From an uncultured SAR86 cluster bacterium (GTDB lineage: Bacteria; Pseudomonadota; Gammaproteobacteria; Magnimaribacterales; D2472), in contig CACJCN010000001.1 in NCBI GenBank assembly GCA_902591925.1, positions 70,001 through 134,000 of the forward strand: a stretch of 64,000 nt of DNA, given 5' to 3'. Numbering within the stretch: position 1 is the stretch's first letter; each line of letters begins with the position of its first letter. This document shows, in pieces, positions 30,664 through 39,757 of this stretch. The position numbers and the translations under genes were made by a program. A model generated the notes under the pieces. The model was not told the DNA's origin. It saw only the letters and a list, made by a program, of their open reading frames with translations, and searched no databases.

Positions 30664-32497
30664 TTTTAACTAGGCTATTTAAAACTGCGACTGCTACTGG
30701 TCCAGCAACTGATCCACCACTTTCACCATTTTCAATTACTACGCTTATTGCATATTTTGGATTTGGCATAGGAGCAAAAGCAATTATAATAGCATGGTCT
30801 CTTTTGCCTTCAGTTTCTCGTATTATTTGATAATCTTCTTTGGTTTCAGTGCTTACTAATTCTACAGTTCCTGATTTTGCAGCTATTACGTAATCTTTTA
30901 ATGATCTGAGCCTGCCTGCAGTTCCTTTTGGACTTTCAATTACGCCTACCATGCTCTCATGAATATTATCCCAATCCATGTTTGTAATATTTTTTGAGTT
31001 AAAAATATTCTTATTTGCATTTTTGCTATCTTGAACAAAAGAGAATTTATTTATATTACCTTTTGTTGCTAGAAAGGCAGAATAATATGCAAGCTGAATT
31101 GGCGTAGCATTTATATATCCTTGCCCAACTCCCACATTTACTGTATCACCTTTAAACCAACCAAAATTGTGTGTATTCATTTTCCATCTTGGACTAGGAA
31201 GCAGTCCATTATCTGGCATAAAGCAATCATCACAAACATTTTTACCAAATCCAAAATTCGACAAGTGCGCTCTTAACTCTTCTATTTCTGTTTGATAGGC
31301 AAGTGAAAAGAAGAAAGTATTTGAGCTTTCTATAATTGCATCTTTGAGATTAATTTCACCATGACCGCCTTTTTTCCATCCACGATAGATTCTTCCATCT
31401 TCAGGTAATATAAAAAATCCAGGGTCCTGAATAGTATATTCCCAATCTAAAATATCTTTATCAATTCCGAATAAACCAATAGCAGGTTTAATTGTTGATG
31501 CTGGTGAATACCTACCTTGAGCTGCTCGATCAAAAAATGGTTTATCATCATCATTTATTAACTCATCAAATTCGTTTTGTGTGAGTCCGTTAGCGATCTT
31601 ATTTACAGAAAATGATGGGGAACTTACATAGGTAACAATTGAGCCATCATTTATGTCTACAGCTACTACTGCGCCCCTTCTATTATTTAACTCATCATAA
31701 GCAACTTTTTGGCTTGGGAGGTCAAGAGAAGTAAAAATATCTTCACCAGCAACAGCAGGTATCATTTGTTTTTCTTGTAATAGTCTGCCAGATGCATCAA
31801 CTTCATATATTTTTTTACCAAATAAACCTCGCAATTGTTCATCATAAACATATTCAATGCCAGTTTTTCCATTCAAAAAACCATTTGAATAAGTAAAAAT
31901 TGTCTCATTTGATTCAAGGTTTTGAGATGATAATATTTCTTGAAGTTTTTCCTCATCAAGATTGCCAACGTATCCTACGGAATGTGAGAATAGGAACGGA
32001 TAAAGATTTTCTCTTGAATATCTCTCAGCAATTTGAATATTAGGGAATCTATAATTTCTTACTTCAAATTTTGCAATTTCTTCAGTAGTTAAGTTTCTTT
32101 TGAGCACAACTTCTCTATTAAGCTTTTTCTTGTTTGGAAAAATGTTATTTATATTTTTAATTTCAGCATCAGATAAGTTAACAAATTTATTAATTTCAAA
32201 AATCAACTCATTAATATCATCAACATTTTCTGGGTCAAGAATCATGTTATAACTGGGTTTATTGTTTACGATAATCTCACCATTTCTGTCGTAAATAATT
32301 CCTCTTCTTGGTTGGACCAAAAATTCTCTTGTCTTATTTTCAAGCGATGCAATCTCATAGTCCGAATAACTTGAGATTTGAAGAGAAAATGTTTTGTAAA
32401 TCAAATACAAAAATAGAACGCCAAAGAAAACATAAACAAAAATGAGCCTATTGAAGAAATTTCTTTTTTCTGAAAATCTTTCGTTTAAGTCTATCAT
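30656..32497 (-). CDS. mrdA: Penicillin-binding protein 2 (elongasome transpeptidase)
   Basis: PBP2 cross-links peptidoglycan during elongation. The 613-residue protein has one N-terminal membrane helix (about 18-38), the PBP dimerisation domain with RRGIIYDRNGEIIVNN, and a transpeptidase domain with SxxK in YSPASTIKPAIGL, SxN in IESSNTFFFSLAY, and KSG in AAKSGTVELVS. The length is close to E. coli PBP2 (633). It lies between rlmH and rodA with small overlaps. Confidence 0.97.
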   Translation of the reverse strand: MIDLNERFSEKRNFFNRLIFVYVFFGVLFLYLIYKTFSLQISSYSDYEIASLENKTREFLVQPRRGIIYDRNGEIIVNNKPSYNMILDPENVDDINELIFEINKFVNLSDAEIKNINNIFPNKKKLNREVVLKRNLTTEEIAKFEVRNYRFPNIQIAERYSRENLYPFLFSHSVGYVGNLDEEKLQEILSSQNLESNETIFTYSNGFLNGKTGIEYVYDEQLRGLFGKKIYEVDASGRLLQEKQMIPAVAGEDIFTSLDLPSQKVAYDELNNRRGAVVAVDINDGSIVTYVSSPSFSVNKIANGLTQNEFDELINDDDKPFFDRAAQGRYSPASTIKPAIGLFGIDKDILDWEYTIQDPGFFILPEDGRIYRGWKKGGHGEINLKDAIIESSNTFFFSLAYQTEIEELRAHLSNFGFGKNVCDDCFMPDNGLLPSPRWKMNTHNFGWFKGDTVNVGVGQGYINATPIQLAYYSAFLATKGNINKFSFVQDSKNANKNIFNSKNITNMDWDNIHESMVGVIESPKGTAGRLRSLKDYVIAAKSGTVELVSTETKEDYQIIRETEGKRDHAIIIAFAPMPNPKYAISVVIENGESGGSVAGPVAVAVLNSLVKND

Positions 32498-32958
32498 TTG
32501 TGATATGGCATATTATTTACAATTGTGTGTGCCCTATAAATTTGTTCAACCAATATTAATCTAAACAATCTGTGAGGAAATGTGAACAAAGATGCAGACA
32601 ATACCTTGTTAGAATTATCTTTTATTTCTGATGACAATCCAAATGAGCCGCCTATTACAAAAGTTATTGTTTTATTAGATTCTTGATTATTAAATATAAG
32701 ATCACTAAATTTTTTGCTACAAATTTGATCGCCATTCATATCAAATGCAATAATAAAATCATCTTTAGATAGTTTTGACATTATCAATTGCGATTCTTTT
32801 TTTATAACCTCAGATTCAGAATAGTTTGGATTTTGATAACTTTTCAAATTTACGAATTCTATTTTTAAATTTTTTGGTAATTGTTTTAAATAGAAATTAA
32901 TGCTGTCTTGCTCCCATGTATTAAGTTTATTTCCAATACTAATAATTTTAATGATCAT
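32494..32958 (-). CDS. rlmH: 23S rRNA (pseudouridine-1915-N3)-methyltransferase
   Basis: RlmH is a SPOUT methyltransferase that modifies pseudouridine 1915 in 23S rRNA, made by RluD (5309). The chosen start gives 154 residues, as in E. coli (155), and the start IIKIISIGNKLNTW. The knot motifs are FVIGGSFGLSSEI and SLFTFPHRLFRLILVEQIYRAHTI, ending MPYHK. I chose the ATG at 32958 over one 36 bases upstream because it forms a TAATG junction with the rsfS stop and matches family length. Confidence 0.95.
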   Translation of the reverse strand: MIIKIISIGNKLNTWEQDSINFYLKQLPKNLKIEFVNLKSYQNPNYSESEVIKKESQLIMSKLSKDDFIIAFDMNGDQICSKKFSDLIFNNQESNKTITFVIGGSFGLSSEIKDNSNKVLSASLFTFPHRLFRLILVEQIYRAHTIVNNMPYHK

Positions 32959-33302
32959 TAGCTTTCTTGAGTTAATAGAGTTTTTTCTCCCCAAAGTCCT
33001 TCTAAGTCATAAAAGTCTCGTTGCTCTTTTTTCATTATATTAACCACAATGTCTCCGCAATCTACCAAAACCCATCCTGAATCAATTTCTCCTTCTACTC
33101 CAAGAATATTAAATTTATTTTCTTTTAGCGATTCTACAAGCTTTTCTGAAACAGATAGAGCATGACGATTTGAAGTTGCGGTAGCTATAATGATCTTATC
33201 TGCAAATGATGAGATGTTTTCTACATCTAAGACAAGTAAATCTTCTGCCTTGCTGTCAGTTAGACTACTGTTGCATATTTCTGAAAGTGTTTTTTTAGAC
33301 AA
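32958..33302 (-). CDS. rsfS: Ribosomal silencing factor RsfS
   Basis: RsfS binds ribosomal protein uL14 and blocks subunit joining under starvation. The 114-residue protein carries DLLVLDVENISSFADKIIIATATSNRHALSVSEKL and GWVLVDCGDIVVNIMKKEQRDFYDLEGLWG, both typical of the family. It is the first gene of the rsfS-rlmH-mrdA-rodA-mltB-dacA series. nadD, which normally precedes it, is not present. Confidence 0.95.
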   Translation of the reverse strand: MSKKTLSEICNSSLTDSKAEDLLVLDVENISSFADKIIIATATSNRHALSVSEKLVESLKENKFNILGVEGEIDSGWVLVDCGDIVVNIMKKEQRDFYDLEGLWGEKTLLTQES

Positions 33303-33392
33303 GATTAAATAAAATTTGGGTCTAATAATTATCTCTACAAATGTTCTTATTGATATACTAAATCAAATTAATGAAAAAGGGTAAGTAATTTA

Positions 33393-33815
33393 TTGGAAAT
33401 TATTTTTGAACAACTCAGTCAGCAAGTTATAAATTACAAGTCATATATTTTTTGGCTTGGAGCTATATCTTTTGCAATATTTATTTTTAGTCTAGTGAGT
33501 ATTAAATGGCTAGTGTCACTCATACCAAGTGATTATTTTGTAAATAAAAAGCCTTCAAAATTTAAATCCAAATATCCTGTAATGTGGCTAGTTTCAATGA
33601 TAATTAAAAATTTAATTGGATACGTTTTAATTATCGGTGGAATTCTTATGCTTGTCCTTCCTGGACAGGGGTTATTCACAATATTTATTGGGTTAATGAT
33701 GAGTAATTATCCTGGCAAATATTTGATTGAAAGGAAGTTTATAGCAATTCCAAGCGTACTCAAGACCATAAATTGGTTAAGAAAAAGATCAAATCAAGAA
33801 CCTCTAAAAGTTTAA
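33393..33815 (+). CDS. PGPGW-type transmembrane protein
   Basis: A 140-residue membrane protein, probably starting with TTG at 33393 behind a GGGTAAG-like ribosome site. It has two or three hydrophobic helices (about 18-40 and 68-105). The second region contains VLPGQGLFTIFIGLMMSNYPGKYLIERK and then KTINWLRKR, resembling the PGPGW family (LPGPGW...GL..L...FPWAKRLL..RKV...INWLR). The function of that family is unknown. It stands between divergent rsfS and converging LON-domain genes. Confidence 0.65.
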   Translation: MEIIFEQLSQQVINYKSYIFWLGAISFAIFIFSLVSIKWLVSLIPSDYFVNKKPSKFKSKYPVMWLVSMIIKNLIGYVLIIGGILMLVLPGQGLFTIFIGLMMSNYPGKYLIERKFIAIPSVLKTINWLRKRSNQEPLKV

Positions 33816-33822
33816 TCTTATT

Positions 33823-34410
33823 TTAGCTAGAAGAAATTTCTTCAATATACTTAGATAGAATTGCAAATCTTTGAGAGGCATCAAATGCCTCAAGAAGACT
33901 CTGTTTATGAGACCATGGAATTGGTATCAATCCAGCAAGATGATATGCCACGGAATCAGCGGAGTTAAAATCAACCTCAATAGGCATATCAGCAACTCTT
34001 GGATGCTTAACAAGCTGATTCAAAATATTACTTATTTCAGGAAATTCTGCTAACAGAGCTTGATCATCAACCTCAGGATCAATTAAAGGGTTAACCTCAG
34101 CAACGTTAAGTCCGTCTTGAAGCTGAACTAAATTACTAATTGCAACTTTATTGATAGATTTGACAGAGATTCCGAGCAAACCATTAGGCAAATTATTAAA
34201 ATCAACAATCTCAACATATGAACCCTTTTTAGATATTTCAGAGTCGTTGCCTTCACCAGATTTTTGAAAAACTATCACAAAGCCATGATTGTTTTTCATA
34301 CAGTCTTTAACCATGCTTATATATCTAGGCTCAAAAATTTGTAAATTTTGAATTGTGCCAGGTAAAGCTACTAGGCCTAAAGGAAAAACAGGTAAATTAT
34401 TTTTTTTCAA
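33823..34410 (-). CDS. LON N-terminal-domain protein
   Basis: A 195-residue protein made only of the substrate-binding N-terminal domain of Lon-type proteases: LPVFPLGLVALPGTIQNLQIFEPRYISMVKDCM, then a beta-rich region and a helical end (QSLLEAFDASQRFAILSKYI). No ATPase or protease domain is present. Free-standing LON-domain proteins are common in proteobacteria but their role is poorly defined. It overlaps the mpl stop by 14 bases. Confidence 0.88.
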   Translation of the reverse strand: MKKNNLPVFPLGLVALPGTIQNLQIFEPRYISMVKDCMKNNHGFVIVFQKSGEGNDSEISKKGSYVEIVDFNNLPNGLLGISVKSINKVAISNLVQLQDGLNVAEVNPLIDPEVDDQALLAEFPEISNILNQLVKHPRVADMPIEVDFNSADSVAYHLAGLIPIPWSHKQSLLEAFDASQRFAILSKYIEEISSS

Positions 34411-35695
34411 TGCTATTAATTATTGGATTTATAAACTTTCGACTATCTTTGTTAGTCATTATTAAAATAATATCATAGTCAAAAATTTTTTCTTCCAAAT
34501 TTTTTAAAAGTTCATTTTCAGAATCAAACGCATTATTAATTTTATAATTCTTGTATGGATCTAACATTAAAAATTCGTCCAATGAATCAAAAGAATTTAT
34601 CAAATTTTCTTTATGGTAACCTGATGACATTGTGTTTGAGCCCAACTCGATAAGACCAAGAATTTTTTTATCTGAATATTTATTTCGGATTGCGCTGCAT
34701 GATAATTTTATTGCTGTTGGATGATGAGCAAAATCATCATATATTTTTATGCCTGAAATTTCTTTAATGAAATCCATTCTTCTTTTTACACCCTTAAATT
34801 TTTTAAGAGAATTAATTGATTCTGTTTCTGAAATTCCCACTAGCTTAGCTGCTAATATTGAACAAACATAATTTTTAAAGTTGTGTTCACCTATTAATGG
34901 AAGTTCGTTCAATTGAAATATTTCATCATCTATTATTAATTCTTTAGATTCAAAGTCAGCTTTTACTCCATTTGAATTTATTCCAATTTTGTTACACCAA
35001 ATTCCTTTTTCAATTACTTCTTTGGAGGTACTATCATCATCAAAATAAATAATATTGCCTGATGATTTAATAATTTTTATAAGATGGTGAAATTGTTTTT
35101 TGATATCTTCGATGTCGTTAAATATGTCGGCATGATCAAATTCGATATTATTTATAATTAAATTAGTAGGAGAGTAGTGAATAAATTTTGAGCGTTTATC
35201 AAAAAAAGCAGAATCATATTCATCAGCTTCAATAACAAAAATAGGATCTTTTCCTAAGCATGCTGAATTATCAAAATCATCAGAAATGCCCCCGACAAGA
35301 TATCCAATTTCTTTTCCTTGATCTAAAAATATATGCGCTAACATATATGAAGTTGTTGTCTTTCCATGCGTTCCAGATATTGCAAAAACATTTCTATTTT
35401 TTAATTCCTTTCCTAACATTTCAGGTCCAGAAACGTATGGTAATTTTTGATCTAAAATTTCTTCTACACACTCATTTCCCCTAGACAAAGCATTACCAAT
35501 TACATAAAGATCAGCTTTAGGGAGAGATTTTTTCTCATAGCCTTCAATTGTTTTAATGCCTATTTTTTTTAAATAATCAGACATTGGTGGATAGAACTTA
35601 GCATCTGCTCCAGATACATCGTGTCCAGATTCCTTAAGAATTTGTGCAAGACCGGCCATAAAGGTTCCACAAATGCCTAGGATATGTATTCTCAT
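34397..35695 (-). CDS. mpl: UDP-N-acetylmuramate:L-alanyl-gamma-D-glutamyl-meso-diaminopimelate ligase
   Basis: Mpl attaches recovered murein tripeptide to UDP-MurNAc in peptidoglycan recycling. The protein (432 aa) starts with the family-typical MRIHILGICGTFMAGLA, has a P-loop in AISGTHGKTTTSYMLAHIF, and the central Mur-ligase motif GEHNFKNYVCSILAAKLVG, with YDDFAHHPTAIK in the C-terminal domain. Together with anmK (61752), mltB and dacA it indicates active cell-wall turnover and recycling. Confidence 0.95.
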   Translation of the reverse strand: MRIHILGICGTFMAGLAQILKESGHDVSGADAKFYPPMSDYLKKIGIKTIEGYEKKSLPKADLYVIGNALSRGNECVEEILDQKLPYVSGPEMLGKELKNRNVFAISGTHGKTTTSYMLAHIFLDQGKEIGYLVGGISDDFDNSACLGKDPIFVIEADEYDSAFFDKRSKFIHYSPTNLIINNIEFDHADIFNDIEDIKKQFHHLIKIIKSSGNIIYFDDDSTSKEVIEKGIWCNKIGINSNGVKADFESKELIIDDEIFQLNELPLIGEHNFKNYVCSILAAKLVGISETESINSLKKFKGVKRRMDFIKEISGIKIYDDFAHHPTAIKLSCSAIRNKYSDKKILGLIELGSNTMSSGYHKENLINSFDSLDEFLMLDPYKNYKINNAFDSENELLKNLEEKIFDYDIILIMTNKDSRKFINPIINSIEKK

Positions 35696-35750
35696 ATTAG
35701 TTATAATAATACGACACTTGAATTTTATTCAAAGCTAAAGCGGGGAAATA

Positions 35751-37007
35751 ATGAAAAAAAATGCATTTTATGCACAATCAGGTGGAGTAACCTCAGTTAT
35801 AAACGCTACTGCTGCATCAGTAATTTTAGAATCAAAAAAATATAAATCAAAAATTGGTAAAGTTTATGCTGGAAAGAATGGAATTCTAGGCGCACTAAAA
35901 GAGGAATTAATCGACACATCAAAAGAAAGCAAATCTGCTATCAATTCTCTTAAGTCAACTCCAGGAGGAGCATTTGGTTCTTGTAGATTTAAGTTAAAAA
36001 GCTTTGAGGAAAATAAAAAAGAATACATAAGATTAGTAGAAGTTTTTAAAGCTCATAATATTGGTTATTTTTTCTATAACGGTGGAAATGATTCTGCTGA
36101 TACGGCTTATAAGGTTTCTCAAATAAGTAAGAAGCTTGGTTATCCAATCAATTGCATTGCAATACCAAAGACTGTTGACAATGATTTAGCAGAAACAGAT
36201 TGTTGCCCTGGATTTGGTTCTGCAGCGAAGTATATAGCCACATCAACAATGGAAGCATCTCTAGATGTAGCATCTATGTCTGAAACATCAACAAAAGTTT
36301 TTATTTTAGAGGTGATGGGAAGACATGCAGGTTGGATGGCTGCATCATCTGCCTTAGCAAGAATTGATCAAAAAGATGCGCCTCATATAATTCTATTACC
36401 GGAAATAAGATTTAATCAGATTAAATTTTTAAATAAGGTAAAAGATGTTGTTAAAAAAAATGGATATTGTGTAATAGTTGCTTCGGAAGGCGTAAAAAAT
36501 AGTAAGGGAAAATTTTTAGCTGAATCAGATAGAAAAGATGCTTTTGGTCATTCGCAACTTGGAGGAGTAGCACCATATTTAGCAGGATTAATTTCACAAA
36601 AACTAAATTTAAAAAACCATTGGGCTGTTTCTGATTATTTACAAAGAAGTGCTCGTCATATTTCTTCAAAGACAGATTTACTTCATGCAGAGGCTGTTGG
36701 AGTTCATGCCGTAAGATATGCTATCAAAGGATTGAATGGAGTTATGCCTATTATTGTTAGATCTAAGAGCGAAAAATATTCATGGAAGATAATACCAGCA
36801 CCATTATCAAAAATAGCTAATGTTGAAAAAAAACTGCCAAATTCATTTATATCAAAAGATGGGTTTGATGTAACTGCAAAAGCAATTAAATATCTTAAGC
36901 CTCTTATTCAAGGAGAAGCATATCCAAAGTTTAAAAATGGCATTCCTCATTCTCAAAAATTAAAACTAGTCGAGGTAAAAAAGAAACTTCCTAGCTGGAG
37001 GGATTAG
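35751..37007 (+). CDS. Phosphofructokinase family, probably diphosphate-dependent
   Basis: A 418-residue PfkA-superfamily enzyme that phosphorylates fructose 6-phosphate. The nucleotide site of ATP enzymes (GGDGS, PGTIDND) reads YNGGNDSADTAY and IPKTVDNDL. The Asp in the fourth position and the Lys before TVDND are the features that block ATP and mark pyrophosphate-dependent enzymes. The MGRHAGWMAA motif is also present. The Asn in GGND is a variant of the usual GGDD. A PPi enzyme would make the glycolytic step reversible. It converges on a DUF2244 gene with a 17-base overlap. Confidence 0.85.
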   Translation: MKKNAFYAQSGGVTSVINATAASVILESKKYKSKIGKVYAGKNGILGALKEELIDTSKESKSAINSLKSTPGGAFGSCRFKLKSFEENKKEYIRLVEVFKAHNIGYFFYNGGNDSADTAYKVSQISKKLGYPINCIAIPKTVDNDLAETDCCPGFGSAAKYIATSTMEASLDVASMSETSTKVFILEVMGRHAGWMAASSALARIDQKDAPHIILLPEIRFNQIKFLNKVKDVVKKNGYCVIVASEGVKNSKGKFLAESDRKDAFGHSQLGGVAPYLAGLISQKLNLKNHWAVSDYLQRSARHISSKTDLLHAEAVGVHAVRYAIKGLNGVMPIIVRSKSEKYSWKIIPAPLSKIANVEKKLPNSFISKDGFDVTAKAIKYLKPLIQGEAYPKFKNGIPHSQKLKLVEVKKKLPSWRD

Positions 37008-37485
37008 ATAAAGAATTTAGGTCTTCAATAATTTCACTGATAGTATCTCTCAATAGGTTTTTATCGTCCTCATTAAGAAAATCACCAACGTAGACATCCT
37101 CGCCTTTTGATCTAAAACTTAATCTTAAACTCTTATCTTTGTTTCTTTTAATTTGAAATGATGTAAAAGTTCTAAATTCCTCCCACGAGTACTCTGCTTT
37201 TTTAATACCTTTTTCTATTCTTACAATATCTTGAGAGATATAAATCTGTTCTTTTTTACTGCTCCATCTAAAGCTTAGATAAAATGCGATAAACAATATA
37301 GTCAATTCTAATCCAGCAAACGGAAGAATTAATGCTGCCCCAAAAAAATAAAAAATAGTTGCTATTCCTCCACAAACCAAAGTTATACTTGCTAGAAATA
37401 TGACTCTATATATACCAACTAGTGAGCTATTTGGGCTCAAAGAAATTAAATAATTAGAGCTTTCTTTTTTTTCAACTGAAATCAA
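36991..37485 (-). CDS. DUF2244-family membrane protein
   Basis: A 164-residue protein with two adjacent membrane helices (about 27-48 and 51-72) after a short cytoplasmic start (LISLSPNSSLVGIYRVIFLAS), then a C-terminal domain with SWEEFRTFTSFQIKRN and VYVGDFLNEDDKNLLRDTI. The SPNxSL start, the hairpin and the IGxFLxExEr-like end are those of DUF2244. Function unknown. It follows parC on the same strand after 27 bases. Confidence 0.78.
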   Translation of the reverse strand: MISVEKKESSNYLISLSPNSSLVGIYRVIFLASITLVCGGIATIFYFFGAALILPFAGLELTILFIAFYLSFRWSSKKEQIYISQDIVRIEKGIKKAEYSWEEFRTFTSFQIKRNKDKSLRLSFRSKGEDVYVGDFLNEDDKNLLRDTISEIIEDLNSLSNPSS

Positions 37486-37512
37486 TTTTTTAAATCCTTA
37501 TCTGGTGAATTA

Positions 37513-39756
37513 TTATTCTTCTAGAGATTTTGGTTCTTCTATTAACCTTTCGATGTTTATTAATTTACCAACTTTTTTGCCTCTCTTAGCCCTTGAGAGA
37601 ACATACTCTGACCAATCTTTTGGTTTTAAGGTTACACATCTTTTACCAACCTCTATTTTGAGAGAGCTATCATCTGCAAGAAGTTGAGCATGTGCCATAA
37701 ATTCCTCTCCAGCAGCAAGTTTATCTTTTGGTATATTTATTATCTTGTTACCTTTTCCTTTGCCAAGAATTGGTAACTCCTTAATATTAAAAATTAAAAG
37801 CTTCCCAATATTTGAAACTGCAGCTATATGAGTATGATTATCTTTTACAGGAATAGCTTTCAACATTTTTGCATTATCAGGTAACTTCATGAATGCCCTT
37901 CCCGTTTTTTTATTTGAGATCATGTTCTGATATTCAGAAATATAACCATATCCTGCAGTATTCATTATCAAAAATTTATTTCCTTCAACTCCAATTACCG
38001 AAGAAATAAATTGGACACCCGAATCAGCATTTAGTCTTCCAGTAATTGGTTCACCCATACCCCTTGCAGATGGTAAAGAATGACTTTGTATTGAGTATGC
38101 CTTTCCATTTGAGTCAAGAAAAACAGCCAGCTGATTGCTTCTGCCTCTTGCAAAATCTTGCAGGGAGTCATCTCCTCTGTATGACAGTGTATTTGGATCG
38201 ATGTCATGTCCTTTTGCACTTCTCACCCATCCAGCTTTTGATAAAACAACGGTGATTGGCTCTGTAACAATTGTTTCTTCCTCAGAAAAAATCTTTGCAT
38301 TTGTTGAGTTAATAATTGGTGATTTTCTTTCTTCACCAAATAATTCTTTAATCTCATTTAACTCATTCTTAATTAATGTTTTGAGTCTTGATTTTGATTT
38401 TAGAATTTTTTCAATATCATTTCGCTCGTCAACTAATTCATTTCTTTCATTTTCTATTTTAAGCTGTTCTAACTTTGCTAATTGCCTAAGCCTAATTTCT
38501 AATATTGCATTTGCTTGTATCTCAGACAATTTAAATACTTTTATTAATTCTTTCTTTGGTTCATCTGAGTTTCTGATGATTTTTATTACTTTATCTAAAT
38601 CAACAAAGATTGTTAGCAGCCCTTCAAGAATATGCAGCCTATCATTAACTTGGTCAAGACGATGCTCAAGCTTTCGTTTTACAGTATCTTTTCTAAAGAT
38701 GACCCATTCTTTGAGAAGGTCAACAAGTGAGAAAACTTTTGGTCCACCTTTTAATGAAATTAGGTTCATATTAACTCTATAATTTTTTTGAAGATCTGTG
38801 GAGGCATATAGATGATTCATCACATCTTCGGCATTAACTCTATTTGATTTCAAGGTGATAACTAATCTGATTGGATCCTCATGATCACCCTCATCAGCTA
38901 AATCAACCACCATAGGAAGTTTTTTATTAATCATTTGTTCTGCTATTTGCTCTAATATTTTCGAACCAGAAGCCTGATATGGAAGTGCATTAATGATTAT
39001 TTGATTCTTTTCTTGCCTCCACTGAGCTTGAATTTTAAAACCTCCTCTGCCTGATAAATACATCTCCTCTAACTCCTCTGGACTTGCGACAATAGAAGCA
39101 TTATTTGAAAAATCTGGACCCTTGATGATTTTAAGTAAATCTTTTAGATCTGACTTAGGTTTCTCAAGTATTTTTATAGTAGCATCAATTACTTCATTTA
39201 TATTATGAGATGGTATATCTGTTGCCATACCCACAGCTATTCCAGATGTGCCATTTAAAAGAATGATAGGTATCTTCGCAGGAAAAATTATTGGCTCTAG
39301 CAATGAACCGTCAAAGTTTGGCTGCCAGTCAACAGTTCCAGACTTTAGTTCAGAAATTAGTAAATTTGCAAAATTTGTTAACTTTGATTCTGTATACCTC
39401 ATTGCTGCAAACGATTTTGGATCATCTTGAGATCCCCAATTTCCTTGACCATCAACTAATGGATATTTAAATGAGAAGTTTTGAGCCATTAAAACCATTG
39501 CTTCGTATGCAGCACTATCACCATGGGGATGGAATTTTCCGATGACATCTCCAACTGTTCGTGCAGATTTCTTATATTTAGAGCCTGCATCTAATCCTAA
39601 TTCAGACATAGCATATAAAATTCTTCTTTGAACAGGTTTTAGACCGTCTCCAACATTTGGGAGTGCTCGATCCAGAATGACATACATCGCATAATTTAAA
39701 TAAGATTCCTCTGCATATTTCTTAAGACTTATTGAATTAGATTGTTCTTTTGACAT
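37513..39756 (-). CDS. parC: DNA topoisomerase IV subunit A
   Basis: ParC carries the DNA breakage-rejoining activity that unlinks daughter chromosomes. The 747-residue protein has the start [29 protein letters not shown], the quinolone-determining region [17 protein letters not shown], and the catalytic tyrosine in [11 protein letters not shown]. The length and the reduced C-terminal pinwheel, without a GyrA box, favour ParC over GyrA. It starts one base after parE; the pair forms a parE-parC operon. Confidence 0.95.
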   Translation of the reverse strand: MSKEQSNSISLKKYAEESYLNYAMYVILDRALPNVGDGLKPVQRRILYAMSELGLDAGSKYKKSARTVGDVIGKFHPHGDSAAYEAMVLMAQNFSFKYPLVDGQGNWGSQDDPKSFAAMRYTESKLTNFANLLISELKSGTVDWQPNFDGSLLEPIIFPAKIPIILLNGTSGIAVGMATDIPSHNINEVIDATIKILEKPKSDLKDLLKIIKGPDFSNNASIVASPEELEEMYLSGRGGFKIQAQWRQEKNQIIINALPYQASGSKILEQIAEQMINKKLPMVVDLADEGDHEDPIRLVITLKSNRVNAEDVMNHLYASTDLQKNYRVNMNLISLKGGPKVFSLVDLLKEWVIFRKDTVKRKLEHRLDQVNDRLHILEGLLTIFVDLDKVIKIIRNSDEPKKELIKVFKLSEIQANAILEIRLRQLAKLEQLKIENERNELVDERNDIEKILKSKSRLKTLIKNELNEIKELFGEERKSPIINSTNAKIFSEEETIVTEPITVVLSKAGWVRSAKGHDIDPNTLSYRGDDSLQDFARGRSNQLAVFLDSNGKAYSIQSHSLPSARGMGEPITGRLNADSGVQFISSVIGVEGNKFLIMNTAGYGYISEYQNMISNKKTGRAFMKLPDNAKMLKAIPVKDNHTHIAAVSNIGKLLIFNIKELPILGKGKGNKIINIPKDKLAAGEEFMAHAQLLADDSSLKIEVGKRCVTLKPKDWSEYVLSRAKRGKKVGKLINIERLIEEPKSLEE

Positions 39757-39757
39757 C

